From Fibrobacter sp. (GTDB lineage: Bacteria; Fibrobacterota; Fibrobacteria; Fibrobacterales; Fibrobacteraceae), in the NCBI GenBank assembly GCA_024398935.1, contig JAKSIH010000009.1, positions 17,707-81,706 of the forward strand: 64,000 nt of DNA, read 5' to 3'. The stretch's first letter is position 1, and each line of letters begins with the position of its first letter. Positions 9,579-17,737 of the stretch are shown here, piece by piece. A program made the position numbers and the translations under genes. The notes under the pieces are model-generated. The model saw only the letters and a program-made list of their open reading frames with translations, did no database searches and was not told the DNA's origin.

Positions 9579-9932
9579 ATGAGTCGTAGAACCGATCGCC
9601 TGGACGAACAGTTTCGCGAGGAAATCTCCAAGATGATGCAGAAGGGTCTCAAGGACCCTCGCGTCAGTTCCCTTGCAAGCATTACCCGTGTGGAAATCAC
9701 CGATGACCTGAGCTATGCGAAGATCATGGTTTCCGTCATGGGATCCGACAAGGAAAAGCGGGATTCCCTTATTGGCCTCAAGAACTCTGCAGGTTACATT
9801 CGCACTGTTCTCGGCAAGGCCCTGAAGATCCGCAAGATTCCGGAACTGAATTTCGTGCTGGATGAAAATCTGGAACACGCCATGCATATCGAAAGCATTC
9901 TTGCCGACCTTAAGCAGAAAGGGGAACTCTAA
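9579..9932 (+). CDS. rbfA: 30S ribosome-binding factor RbfA
   Basis: 117 residues with the type-II-KH family layout: MSRRTDRLDEQFREEIS at the start, DPRVSSLASITRVEITDDLSYAKIMVS compressed into the KH core, and RKIPELNFVLDEN near residues 86-98. RbfA binds the 30S subunit during 16S rRNA processing. It has an AAGGAA ribosome binding site at 9568-9573. Its TAA stop is directly followed by the TTG start of truB with no spacer, which suggests translational coupling. Confidence 0.95.
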   Translation: MSRRTDRLDEQFREEISKMMQKGLKDPRVSSLASITRVEITDDLSYAKIMVSVMGSDKEKRDSLIGLKNSAGYIRTVLGKALKIRKIPELNFVLDENLEHAMHIESILADLKQKGEL

Positions 9933-10940
9933 TTGTCCAATTCTGGCTTTGTCTTACTAGATAAGATTGCTGGTGAAACTTCTTTTAAGGCCCTTTTCCC
10001 TCTGAAAAGGGTCTTTTCTACGAAGCGGGTTGGCCACGCAGGAACATTGGACCTGCGCGCTTCCGGCCTGATTATTGCCGCCACCGGTCGTGTTACCCGT
10101 TTGTTGCCTTTCGTGGAAGCTAAGGACAAGTGCTATAGCTTTAGGCTTCACTTAGGTTACCAGACCGATACTTTGGAATGGGATGGTGAGGTAATTGCGA
10201 CAGACGAGAGAGGAACGACGAGAGACGAGTCTCTAGACTCTGGACTTTCAGAGTGTCATTCTGAGCGTAGAACCGAAAGGTTCGAAGTCGAAGAATCTAG
10301 CAATCCACAAACGCAAATTAGTTTGCAGGATCTTGAGGCAGTTCTTCCCCAGTTCATCGGCGACATCGAGCAGGTGCCTCCCAAGTACTGTGCAGTGAAA
10401 ATTAATGGAGTCCGCGCCAGCGACTTGATGGAGCGAGGTCGCGATATTGAACTGAAGGCCCGTAAAATCAATATCAGTTCGCTGAAGGTGACTGGTGTGG
10501 TGAGTAACGATGCCACGGAAGGTTGTTCCGGCAAGGCGATTGCCACGTTTGACCTGATTTGCGAATGCAGTAAGGGTACATACATTCGTGCCCTGGGTCG
10601 TGACATCGCCCGTGCTTTGGGAACCTGCGGCTGCGTCTCCCATATTCGGCGTCATCGTATTGGTAATGTGACTTTGGATAAGGCGGTGCGTGGCGAAAAC
10701 CTGACCCGTGGGCATTTGATTCCGGTGGACCAGATTCTTGAGTTCCCGGTAGTGCGCCTGGATGATTCACAGGTGGCTGTAATCCGTCAGGGAAATTACC
10801 TGCCCTGGAAAACTCCTATTGAAGGAGTGGACGCCGAAGGCAATGTTTTTGTAGCGAACCTCAATGGTGAAGTCCTGAGTTTTTGCCATTATGAACCGGG
10901 TCGCATTAGACCGAAGATTTATCTAGCTGAAGACGAATAG
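9933..10940 (+). CDS. truB: tRNA pseudouridine(55) synthase TruB, with in-frame repeat insertion
   Basis: 335 residues from a TTG that abuts the rbfA stop. The catalytic Asp is in GHAGTLDLRASG near residues 31-42, and the substrate-binding motifs GDIEQVPPKY and KGTYIRALGRD are present. TruB makes pseudouridine 55 in the T-loop of tRNA. Between GEVIA (about residues 85-89) and ISLQDLEAVL there is an extra segment of roughly 38 residues, where E. coli TruB has about nine. It is encoded by heptamer repeats plus a copy of an intergenic repeat (10203-10298). The insertion keeps the frame and all catalytic motifs, so the enzyme is probably active. Confidence 0.93.
   Translation: MSNSGFVLLDKIAGETSFKALFPLKRVFSTKRVGHAGTLDLRASGLIIAATGRVTRLLPFVEAKDKCYSFRLHLGYQTDTLEWDGEVIATDERGTTRDESLDSGLSECHSERRTERFEVEESSNPQTQISLQDLEAVLPQFIGDIEQVPPKYCAVKINGVRASDLMERGRDIELKARKINISSLKVTGVVSNDATEGCSGKAIATFDLICECSKGTYIRALGRDIARALGTCGCVSHIRRHRIGNVTLDKAVRGENLTRGHLIPVDQILEFPVVRLDDSQVAVIRQGNYLPWKTPIEGVDAEGNVFVANLNGEVLSFCHYEPGRIRPKIYLAEDE
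10203..10298 (+). repeat. Repeat element inserted in frame within truB
   Basis: From 10203 the sequence runs in 7-bp units (GACGAGA, GAGGAAC, GACGAGA, GACGAGT, CTCTAGA, CTCTGGA), the later units roughly complementary to the earlier ones. From 10254 to 10298 it matches, with few differences, the segment at 10982-11026 in the truB-ribF spacer (TGTCATTCTGAG... AGAACCGAA...TCGA.GTCGA). The element is translated as part of TruB. Confidence 0.75.
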
Positions 10941-11026
10941 TGAACAGTGAACAGTGATGTTTTGCGGATGATTGAGGAATGTGTCATTCTGAGTGAAGAA
11001 CCGAATGATCGAGGTCGATAAAGAAT
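10939..11026 (+). repeat. Heptad arm plus TGTCATTCTGAG repeat in the truB-ribF spacer
   Basis: Three 7-bp units AGTGAAC, AGTGAAC, AGTGATG run from 10939 to 10959 and begin inside the truB stop codon. A second copy of the truB-internal repeat lies at 10982-11026. The element fills nearly the whole 105-bp spacer before ribF. Confidence 0.7.
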
Positions 11027-11045
11027 TGTTGAAGAGAAACGAAAA

Positions 11046-11945
11046 ATGAGTGTAAAGCGTGCTGTTACCATGGGAAATTTTGATGGGTGCCACTTGGGCC
11101 ACCAGGCACTGTTCCGTTCCTTGAAGGCGGTTGCGGAAGCCAACGACCTGCGCCCCACGGTAATTAGCTTTGAACCTCATTCCAATTATGTTCTTCGCGG
11201 TCCAGGCGATCCTCTGCTGCTGACTACCACTGCAGAAAAACGGGATTTTATAGAAAGTCTTGGCCTCGACTTCGTGGTGCTGCCCTTCACCCGTGAACTG
11301 ATGTGCCTTCCCTTCGATGAGTTTATCCGCAAGGAACTTATTGAAAAACTGAATGTCAGCTCCATGTTCTTTGGCCATGACCATAATTTTGGCGCAGGTG
11401 GCAAGGGCAACTACGAGACTATTACGGCGGCTTTCCCGGAACTTTCCACCCAGATGCTTAGCATTGTCTTGCACAAGGGTGAACGCATTAGTTCCTCCGC
11501 TGTGCGAACCGCCTTGCAGATGGGCGACGTGGAGCGGGCCCAGACTTATTTGGGACGCCCCTATCGCCTGACTGGTAACGTGGTGGTTGGAAAGCGGATG
11601 GGCCGCACTTTAGGATTCCCCACAGCTAACCTGCAGGTGGAAAAATACAAGTTCCTGCCTAAGGGCGGTGTGTATGTGGCCAATGCCCGTTTGGCTGATG
11701 GACGCATTTTCCGTTCCGTCCTGAACATCGGAACTCAGCCTTCTACGCCGGGAACCCATTTCATGGCGATCGAGGCCTACCTGCTGGATTTCAATGAGGA
11801 TATTTACGGCCAGCACCTGACGCTGGATTTGATGGCCTACTTGCGTCCAGAACAGAAGTTCGCAAGTCTGGATGATTTAATTCGTCAAATAGGCATGGAT
11901 GCCGATACGGCTCGCAATTATAATGGGAACCACTGGGCGGAGTAA
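11046..11945 (+). CDS. ribF: Bifunctional riboflavin kinase / FAD synthetase RibF
   Basis: 299 residues. The N-terminal nucleotidyl-transferase domain shows GNFDGCHLGHQAL (about 10-22), FGHDHNFGAG (about 108-117) and ISSSAVRTAL. The C-terminal riboflavin kinase domain has GRTLGFPTANL (185-195) and LNIGTQPS. The enzyme phosphorylates riboflavin to FMN and adenylates FMN to FAD in the cytoplasm. It ends the rimP operon, as in many bacteria, and is separated from truB by a repeat-filled spacer. It converges on the SNF2 helicase gene (24 bp apart). Confidence 0.96.
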   Translation: MSVKRAVTMGNFDGCHLGHQALFRSLKAVAEANDLRPTVISFEPHSNYVLRGPGDPLLLTTTAEKRDFIESLGLDFVVLPFTRELMCLPFDEFIRKELIEKLNVSSMFFGHDHNFGAGGKGNYETITAAFPELSTQMLSIVLHKGERISSSAVRTALQMGDVERAQTYLGRPYRLTGNVVVGKRMGRTLGFPTANLQVEKYKFLPKGGVYVANARLADGRIFRSVLNIGTQPSTPGTHFMAIEAYLLDFNEDIYGQHLTLDLMAYLRPEQKFASLDDLIRQIGMDADTARNYNGNHWAE

Positions 11946-11969
11946 AAAGCCCGTTTAAAAAAGTCCACT

Positions 11970-14900
11970 TTAGACAAGGCTGTTTTCTAGGCTGAAGACT
12001 TCGTTCAGTTCCTGGTTGTCCATGTCTGCAAGCCAGGTTTCGCCTGCACTTACGGTAAGTTCCGCGATTGCCTTCTTGGTTTCCAGGAGGGCGTTTATTT
12101 TTTCTTCGAAAGTTCCCTTGGTAATAAATCGGTGAACCTGTACATTTCGTTTTTGCCCTATTCGGAAGGCTCGGTCTGTTGCCTGGGCCTCGATGGCGGG
12201 GTTCCACCACAAGTCATAATGAATGACCTGGGAAGCGGCGGTTAGGTTAAGACCTGTACCGCCTGCCTTCAGGGAAAGGATAAGTACCTTGCAGTCGGGA
12301 TTTTCCTGGAAGTCCCGGATTATCTGGGTTCGCTGGCTTTGAGAACAGCCTCCGTGATAGAAATGGGCCCTTAGGCCGAGACGTTCCTCGATGGCTGTAT
12401 TTAGCAGGTGCCCCATTTCGGCAAACTGGGTAAAGATCAAGGTCTTTTCTCCCGTTTCCTGGATGGATTCCAGCAGGGCCATAAGCATTTCCATCTTGCC
12501 TGATTCCAGACGGTTTATCTTTTTGACACTATTTTCTGTACCTGCGGAATTTTCTGCGCTTGCATTATCCGAAACGACTCCCTTCAGAAAAGTCCTGGGA
12601 TGGTTGCAGATCTGTTTTAGGGCGAGAATCATCTGGAGAATGATTCCCTTGCGCTTGAATAGTGCTCGGGAATCATGAGCGGCTTCGCTCAACATCTTTT
12701 CTTCTTCCAGCTGTTCCAGGAACTTCTGGAGGGTAGACTGGTAAAGGGCCGCCTGGGTGCTGGTCAGCTCGGCATATTCATCCTGAATAATTTTTTCGGG
12801 AAGGTCGTTGATGATGTCCTTGTCCGTCTTGAGACGACGCAGCATGAAGGGGGCTGTAATAGTCTTGAAAACCTCGACTTGGTGCTGGTCGTTATTTTTC
12901 TGGATGGGGATTTCAAACTTTTCCCTAAATTCCATAGCGCTGGGAAACAGCCCGCGGTTGGCAAAATCCATGATGGTCCAGAATTCCATGAGACGGTTTT
13001 CTACCGGGGTGCCGCTCATGGCGATTTTCATGGGAGCATCCATGGATCGCAGTAACTTGCTCTGTTCGCTGTCTGCGTTTTTTATGTTCTGGGCTTCATC
13101 GATAACAATTGCTTGCCAAGTTAAATCCTTTAGCTTTCGGTAGTCCTTGCGGAAGGTTGCGTAGGTGGTTAGCAATAAATCGGAGTTGAATTTACCCAGG
13201 TTGCGGGAACCGCCGTGGTAGGCGAAGAATGTTAGCTCCGGCGCAAACTTCTTGATTTCCATTTGCCAGTTGACCAGGAGACCTGCAGGTAAGACGACCA
13301 GCGCCTTGCCATTTTCAAACTTATTTTCCTGCTTCATCTTTAACAGGAAAGAAATGACCTGCAAGGTCTTTCCCATGCCCATGTCATCGGCGAGAATGCA
13401 CCCGAATCCCATTTGCAGGTTCTTGTACATCCAGGAATAACCACGGTGCTGGTAGGGACGTAAAGTTGCATTTAGACCCTGGGGCAGTTCCACTTCCGAT
13501 TCCCCGCGCCATTCTTCGACCTGTTTTTTTACGCTGTCATCCAATGCTACGGGAATGTTGTCGCATTGGCCAGTAAGGCATGCCTGGATCAGCTTTGCCT
13601 GCAGGACCATGGCCTCGCGGGAAACCTGCTGCTTTGCAATGCTTGGATCGACATCCATGACTTCGGTTGAGGAATTTTCTCCCGTTTCAGGGTCAATTTC
13701 CTTGTTCCCTTTTTCTGCGTTTTCACCTTGCGCTTCGCCAAACAAATCCCCTTCACCTGTCAAGTTTTCCGGGTCGGATTTTCCGGCAAGTTTCTTTCGC
13801 AGGTCTTCCAGATCCTGGGGGGATATCTGGATGAAGGTGGACTTGTATTTCAGCATTCCGTCGGCCTGTTCAGCCAACTGCAAAAATTCTTCGGCAGGAA
13901 TCTTGTTGTCGCCCAGGGCCACTTCCCAGTCGAAATCCAGCAAATCCTCGGCGTTGAATGCGCCGAAGCCGATGCTTCCCTGAAGTCGCATGAGAACCTT
14001 GGGCTTTTCCACATGAAGAAGCGATTGTGGCAGTTCCGTCTGGATTCCGAAGATTTCCAGTTTCTTCATGCTGTCCTGCAGAAAATCCAGCAGGTCGCTG
14101 CCGTGCATGAGGATTGGATTTGCGGCCTTCTGCTCGATGTAGGTGTTCATGGGCTTGAAGGATTCAGCAATGCCGTTCAGGATGCTGACAACGGAAAGTA
14201 ATCTAGCGTCGTTATTCTCGAAAAGTATGGAGAGGGGCGTCCTCCCACCGTTTTCCATGACAAAAATTTCTAGGGCGATTTCGTCCCCCGCTTCGGAACA
14301 GCTGAATAGGAGGGGAGTCTTGAAGTCCAGGGTACTATAGACCGAGAACCACTGCTGGATCTTGCTAGGGATGGCGCGTGCGTTGTTCGCTAGCCGTCCA
14401 GACTTGCAGTCAAAGAAAAAGGAAAGGAGGTTTTCGTGTGGCGAATGCCTGGTTGCAGGATTGTACTTTCGGAAGAAGGCAATCATCTGCACAATGAACT
14501 GCGAGAGAATGTGTTCCGCCGGTTCCAGGACTTCGAAAAATTCCTCTTCCCGTGCCGTCTGGACAATGTTTTTCGGTGCGGCCTTTTCGAGGTCTGCCAC
14601 GATGGCGAGAACGTCGGGTAGCATTTCCGCAGGGAGCCAGCGCATCTGGGCAGTTTCCGGACCGATCCAGAAAACCTGGGGGTAGATGGCTCCTGTACGA
14701 ATGAGGTAGAACGCCGCCATCATGAGGCGCTGCAGGTAGCGTAAGTTTACATGATGCCAGGAAAAATTGCTGGCGCACAAGGTGCAAAGGGCGCCCATGG
14801 CGTTCTTGGGTGAAAGCGCCTGCTGGACCACCTTACCGGTTTTATTCGCCTGGACAAAATTCCAACTCCAGTTATTTTTGTGGACTAGCCAGAGGTAGTC

Positions 14901-15713
14901 TCCCTCGACCAGGAAGGTGCTTGCGTTATAGACCTTGTATTTTTCCGCAAATTCATCAAAGTCCTTGAACCCTAGATAGTACTGCCTGCACCGTTCCAGT
15001 TCGTCGGCAAAGCTTTTACGAAAATTACCCGTAGGGCAGAACTTTGGAAAATTTTGCAACATGGCGGGTAGAATACTGGAGTAGTCGTTCCAGTGCTCGA
15101 CATCGAGCTCCGGCGTCCGTTGCGGGACATTAAGGTTGCTTTCGATAACGGCGGCCTTGCAGCGGACAAGGGCCGATTCTTTGGGAACTTCGATTTCTGC
15201 CTGTTCCGGCTTGTAATCTTTTAGGTACTCTATATCGAGACCATGCAGTCTAAAAAGTGCAAATGGATTTTCGTCCAGTTTTTCTGCGATTTTGAGCAGG
15301 GTCGCCACAACATACTTACAGGGCAGGGAATCCTTGCAGTCGCAATTCAGGTTCACCTGTTCTATGGAATCGAAAAGGGCTAGCCCACTTTTGGAGAGAA
15401 GAAGCTCTATGGAGAGGTTCATCGCTCCATTGGACAGCGCCAGTAAATCGGAGGGCTGTTGCTTTAGGAGGCTTGCGAAAAGTTCGCCCTTCTCCTTTTC
15501 GAATTTTGGGAACACCAGGTAATTATTGTGCTTTCCTCCGGCAGGCCCGAGAATCTCCGAGATGACCCGGTTGTCGATAAGGTCCAGCTTGGTAACCTGG
15601 CCTTTTTGGGCGTAGCGCAGTCCTGTGGCAATGACTTTGGGATCTGCGGAACTAAGCAGATTCTCTAGCCATTTTTTTCCCCACCAGGTGGTGCCGTAAA
15701 AACCAAAATTCAT
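11970..15713 (-). CDS. SNF2-family helicase with degenerate SWIM zinc finger
   Basis: 1247 residues from the ATG at 15711-15713 (MNFGFYGTTWWGKKWL); the longer in-frame extension runs through the promoter and is unlikely. Residues about 121-131 form a SWIM-type finger, CDC-x5-C, where the final His is replaced by Tyr (CKYVVA). A bacterial SNF2-associated region follows. The helicase core has motif I DMGMGKT (about 776), motif II DEAQ (about 871), SGTPVENRL, and motifs V-VI with GGTGLNL and RAFRIGQ (near 1179). Such proteins are ATP-driven DNA translocases; the role in bacteria is poorly known. TATATTTG lies five bases before the start codon and there is no ribosome binding site. Confidence 0.93.
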   Translation of the reverse strand: MNFGFYGTTWWGKKWLENLLSSADPKVIATGLRYAQKGQVTKLDLIDNRVISEILGPAGGKHNNYLVFPKFEKEKGELFASLLKQQPSDLLALSNGAMNLSIELLLSKSGLALFDSIEQVNLNCDCKDSLPCKYVVATLLKIAEKLDENPFALFRLHGLDIEYLKDYKPEQAEIEVPKESALVRCKAAVIESNLNVPQRTPELDVEHWNDYSSILPAMLQNFPKFCPTGNFRKSFADELERCRQYYLGFKDFDEFAEKYKVYNASTFLVEGDYLWLVHKNNWSWNFVQANKTGKVVQQALSPKNAMGALCTLCASNFSWHHVNLRYLQRLMMAAFYLIRTGAIYPQVFWIGPETAQMRWLPAEMLPDVLAIVADLEKAAPKNIVQTAREEEFFEVLEPAEHILSQFIVQMIAFFRKYNPATRHSPHENLLSFFFDCKSGRLANNARAIPSKIQQWFSVYSTLDFKTPLLFSCSEAGDEIALEIFVMENGGRTPLSILFENNDARLLSVVSILNGIAESFKPMNTYIEQKAANPILMHGSDLLDFLQDSMKKLEIFGIQTELPQSLLHVEKPKVLMRLQGSIGFGAFNAEDLLDFDWEVALGDNKIPAEEFLQLAEQADGMLKYKSTFIQISPQDLEDLRKKLAGKSDPENLTGEGDLFGEAQGENAEKGNKEIDPETGENSSTEVMDVDPSIAKQQVSREAMVLQAKLIQACLTGQCDNIPVALDDSVKKQVEEWRGESEVELPQGLNATLRPYQHRGYSWMYKNLQMGFGCILADDMGMGKTLQVISFLLKMKQENKFENGKALVVLPAGLLVNWQMEIKKFAPELTFFAYHGGSRNLGKFNSDLLLTTYATFRKDYRKLKDLTWQAIVIDEAQNIKNADSEQSKLLRSMDAPMKIAMSGTPVENRLMEFWTIMDFANRGLFPSAMEFREKFEIPIQKNNDQHQVEVFKTITAPFMLRRLKTDKDIINDLPEKIIQDEYAELTSTQAALYQSTLQKFLEQLEEEKMLSEAAHDSRALFKRKGIILQMILALKQICNHPRTFLKGVVSDNASAENSAGTENSVKKINRLESGKMEMLMALLESIQETGEKTLIFTQFAEMGHLLNTAIEERLGLRAHFYHGGCSQSQRTQIIRDFQENPDCKVLILSLKAGGTGLNLTAASQVIHYDLWWNPAIEAQATDRAFRIGQKRNVQVHRFITKGTFEEKINALLETKKAIAELTVSAGETWLADMDNQELNEVFSLENSLV

Positions 15714-15718
15714 GATCG

Positions 15719-15726
15719 CAAATATA
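15719..15726 (-). promoter_or_regulatory. TAnnTTTG -7 element of the SNF2 gene
   Basis: TATATTTG on the minus strand, five bases before the ATG. It fits the Bacteroidetes-type TAnnTTTG element and, if used, predicts a leaderless or nearly leaderless transcript. Confidence 0.5.
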
Positions 15727-15861
15727 GTAAACTTCTTGTGCACAAATGTGCATTTAAAAGTCTTTCTGTAAAAATTCCGTGTTCTGGAAGGTCGTCCTTT
15801 TCCTTGAAATGTTATCGTTTTTTTGTTTATTTTTGTCAAATTTTATATTATCTTGTGGAAC

Positions 15862-16554
15862 ATGAAGAGTGTTTGGAAGGCTTTGTTTCTTCTGATATTT
15901 TTGTGTATGGCGGCCTGTGTCGATGAAGATGTCGACAGAGGTAATGTCGCGTTGCGCATTGGGGATTACGAACGGGCCATCGCGAATTTTTCCAAGGCTC
16001 TGGATGAAGATCCCGGACACAGGGATGCACGCTATGGTTTGGCCTTAGCCTATTATGCCGTAGCCGAAGAACGGGAGATGCTGAAGAGTTCCACCTATGA
16101 ACTTTGGGAACGGACCGTGGAGGAATTCGAAATCCTTTCCAGGGTAGACAGCAGCCAGTCCATTAACGGAAACTATTCCAACAGCCTGTTTTACTTGGCC
16201 CGGGCCACTCTCGCAAAAGATGAGAAGGCAAACATCATGTCCCTTCTGGAACATTCCATTGCCCTGGATAGCCTTAACTTTTTCAGCCTGAATTTAAAGG
16301 GGCTGATTCTGGATAACCGGGGGCAGGTGGAAGATGCCCGAAAGCTCTTTGTCTACATTCTGGCCAAGGAACCGAAGTTCGCTTCGGCCTATGTGAACTT
16401 GGGCAATACTTACTGGGATGAAGGTGATGTGGAATCCGCCTGGGATATCTGGTCCATGGGCCACGAAGCCTTGCCCCAGGACCGAGTCCTTTCATATTGG
16501 ACGAAGGTGGCGGAAGATTCCCTGAAAGCCATGGTGCATTCGGGTAGACTATGA
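15862..16554 (+). CDS. TPR-repeat lipoprotein
   Basis: 230 residues from the ATG at 15862, which gives a clean signal peptide MKSVWKALFLLIFLCMAAC with lipobox Cys at 19; an earlier in-frame codon at 15823 would spoil it. Tetratricopeptide-like units are visible near residues 26-60 (ALRIGDYERAIANFSKAL, HRDARYGLALAYY) and 140-205 (LNLKGLILDNRGQVEDARKLF, YVNLGNTYWDEGDVESAW). TPR lipoproteins usually scaffold envelope complexes. Its stop overlaps the start of the kinase gene (ATGA), so the two are translationally coupled. It may sense or assemble something in the periplasm for the kinase, but that is inference. Confidence 0.85.
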   Translation: MKSVWKALFLLIFLCMAACVDEDVDRGNVALRIGDYERAIANFSKALDEDPGHRDARYGLALAYYAVAEEREMLKSSTYELWERTVEEFEILSRVDSSQSINGNYSNSLFYLARATLAKDEKANIMSLLEHSIALDSLNFFSLNLKGLILDNRGQVEDARKLFVYILAKEPKFASAYVNLGNTYWDEGDVESAWDIWSMGHEALPQDRVLSYWTKVAEDSLKAMVHSGRL

Positions 16555-17735
16555 GCGAATCCGAGCGCCATTCTCTGCTGGATGATGTATCCGGCTGTGT
16601 ACGCCTGCATCAGGGAGGCGAGGCCGACATCTACTTACTTTGTCTAGGTCATGGTGAAAGGCTTACCCTCAAGTGGTTTCAAGGTCCTTTTAATGAAGCG
16701 CTGGTGGAGAATGTCTCAAAAATAAGGGACTGCGGAATTTATAGGATTCGCGAGTTCGGTATTCGTGAAAATCATCCTTACCAGCTTTATGATTTTATAG
16801 AGGGCGTTTCCTCCGATTCCATTTCGGTAATGCCTGTGGCAATTGCACTGAAGGCTTTACGCCAATTGGTTGCCACTCTTGGCAAGGCAAGGACTGCAGG
16901 GGTGTCCCACGGTGACCTGAATCCAGCCAATGTTATCTTTTCCCGGAAGGTTTCAGATAGCGCCCAGGATTTTCAGACGGTCCTGATTGACTGGGGTATT
17001 GTTGGGCCGGGTGCTCTCGCCTTTGCCGCCCCGGAAAGATTCCAGGGAAAACCGGCCGATGAAAAAAGCGATATCTTCAGCTTGGGCATGCTTTTGTATC
17101 GGTGGCTCGTTGGAGAAAATCTGGTACAGGCTCAAAACTTCGATGACTTTGCCGCAGAAAATTCAAAACTGGATCTTACCGTAGTTTCCGAAAAGTTGTT
17201 TCTTTCCGGGAGGTTTTCGCCGGAGGAAATTTCTTCACTGGAACCGGTTTGGCGGAAGACACTTCAGGAAATTCCCGAGGAGCGGGCGGAAGATCTGGAA
17301 GAACTGGATGAACTCCTGGAAATCGCCCTGGAAAAAATAGGTGGCGGGGAAGTCGCCTTGGCGTCCTCTGTAAAAAAATGGGTGGGACTTTTAGAACCTC
17401 AAATTCAAAAATTGGGGCAAAAGTTCTCGCTGGCATTGGAAAATCCTCAATGCAGCCCTCTGCCCTTCAAAAATAGTTCACCAAAAATCCGCAAAAACCG
17501 TCTAAAATATGCAGTTTTAGGGGGTGTCGGGATTTTGGCCGCGGTAATCGCCCTGTTGATTGTCCTTGGAACGGAAACTCCCGATGTAGATGATACTGGC
17601 GAGCTGATCCTGCGAAAGTCAAGGGACCTCAATATGGACCTGATGGAGGAATCGTCCCCTTCGGAAGACCAGGTTCCGGATTCGCTGTCGGTAAATAGAC
17701 TACTGAACGATTTGCCTATACCGTCAAAGGAGTGA
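16551..17735 (+). CDS. Membrane-anchored Ser/Thr protein kinase-like protein
   Basis: 394 residues. The N-terminal kinase domain has a Gly-rich loop (QGGEADIYL, about 22-30), a candidate Lys in LTLKWF, the catalytic loop HGDLNPANV (about 120-128, with Asp and Asn in place), LIDWG in place of DFG (about 145) and an APE-like AAPERFQG. Asp in the DxG position is kept, so it may be active. A single membrane helix lies near 320-341 (VLGGVGILAAVIALLIVLG), followed by a short acidic tail. This predicts a cytoplasmic kinase domain with the C-terminus outside. It overlaps the TPR lipoprotein gene and is directly followed by a sigma-54 activator gene. Confidence 0.85.
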   Translation: MSESERHSLLDDVSGCVRLHQGGEADIYLLCLGHGERLTLKWFQGPFNEALVENVSKIRDCGIYRIREFGIRENHPYQLYDFIEGVSSDSISVMPVAIALKALRQLVATLGKARTAGVSHGDLNPANVIFSRKVSDSAQDFQTVLIDWGIVGPGALAFAAPERFQGKPADEKSDIFSLGMLLYRWLVGENLVQAQNFDDFAAENSKLDLTVVSEKLFLSGRFSPEEISSLEPVWRKTLQEIPEERAEDLEELDELLEIALEKIGGGEVALASSVKKWVGLLEPQIQKLGQKFSLALENPQCSPLPFKNSSPKIRKNRLKYAVLGGVGILAAVIALLIVLGTETPDVDDTGELILRKSRDLNMDLMEESSPSEDQVPDSLSVNRLLNDLPIPSKE

Positions 17736-17737
17736 AC

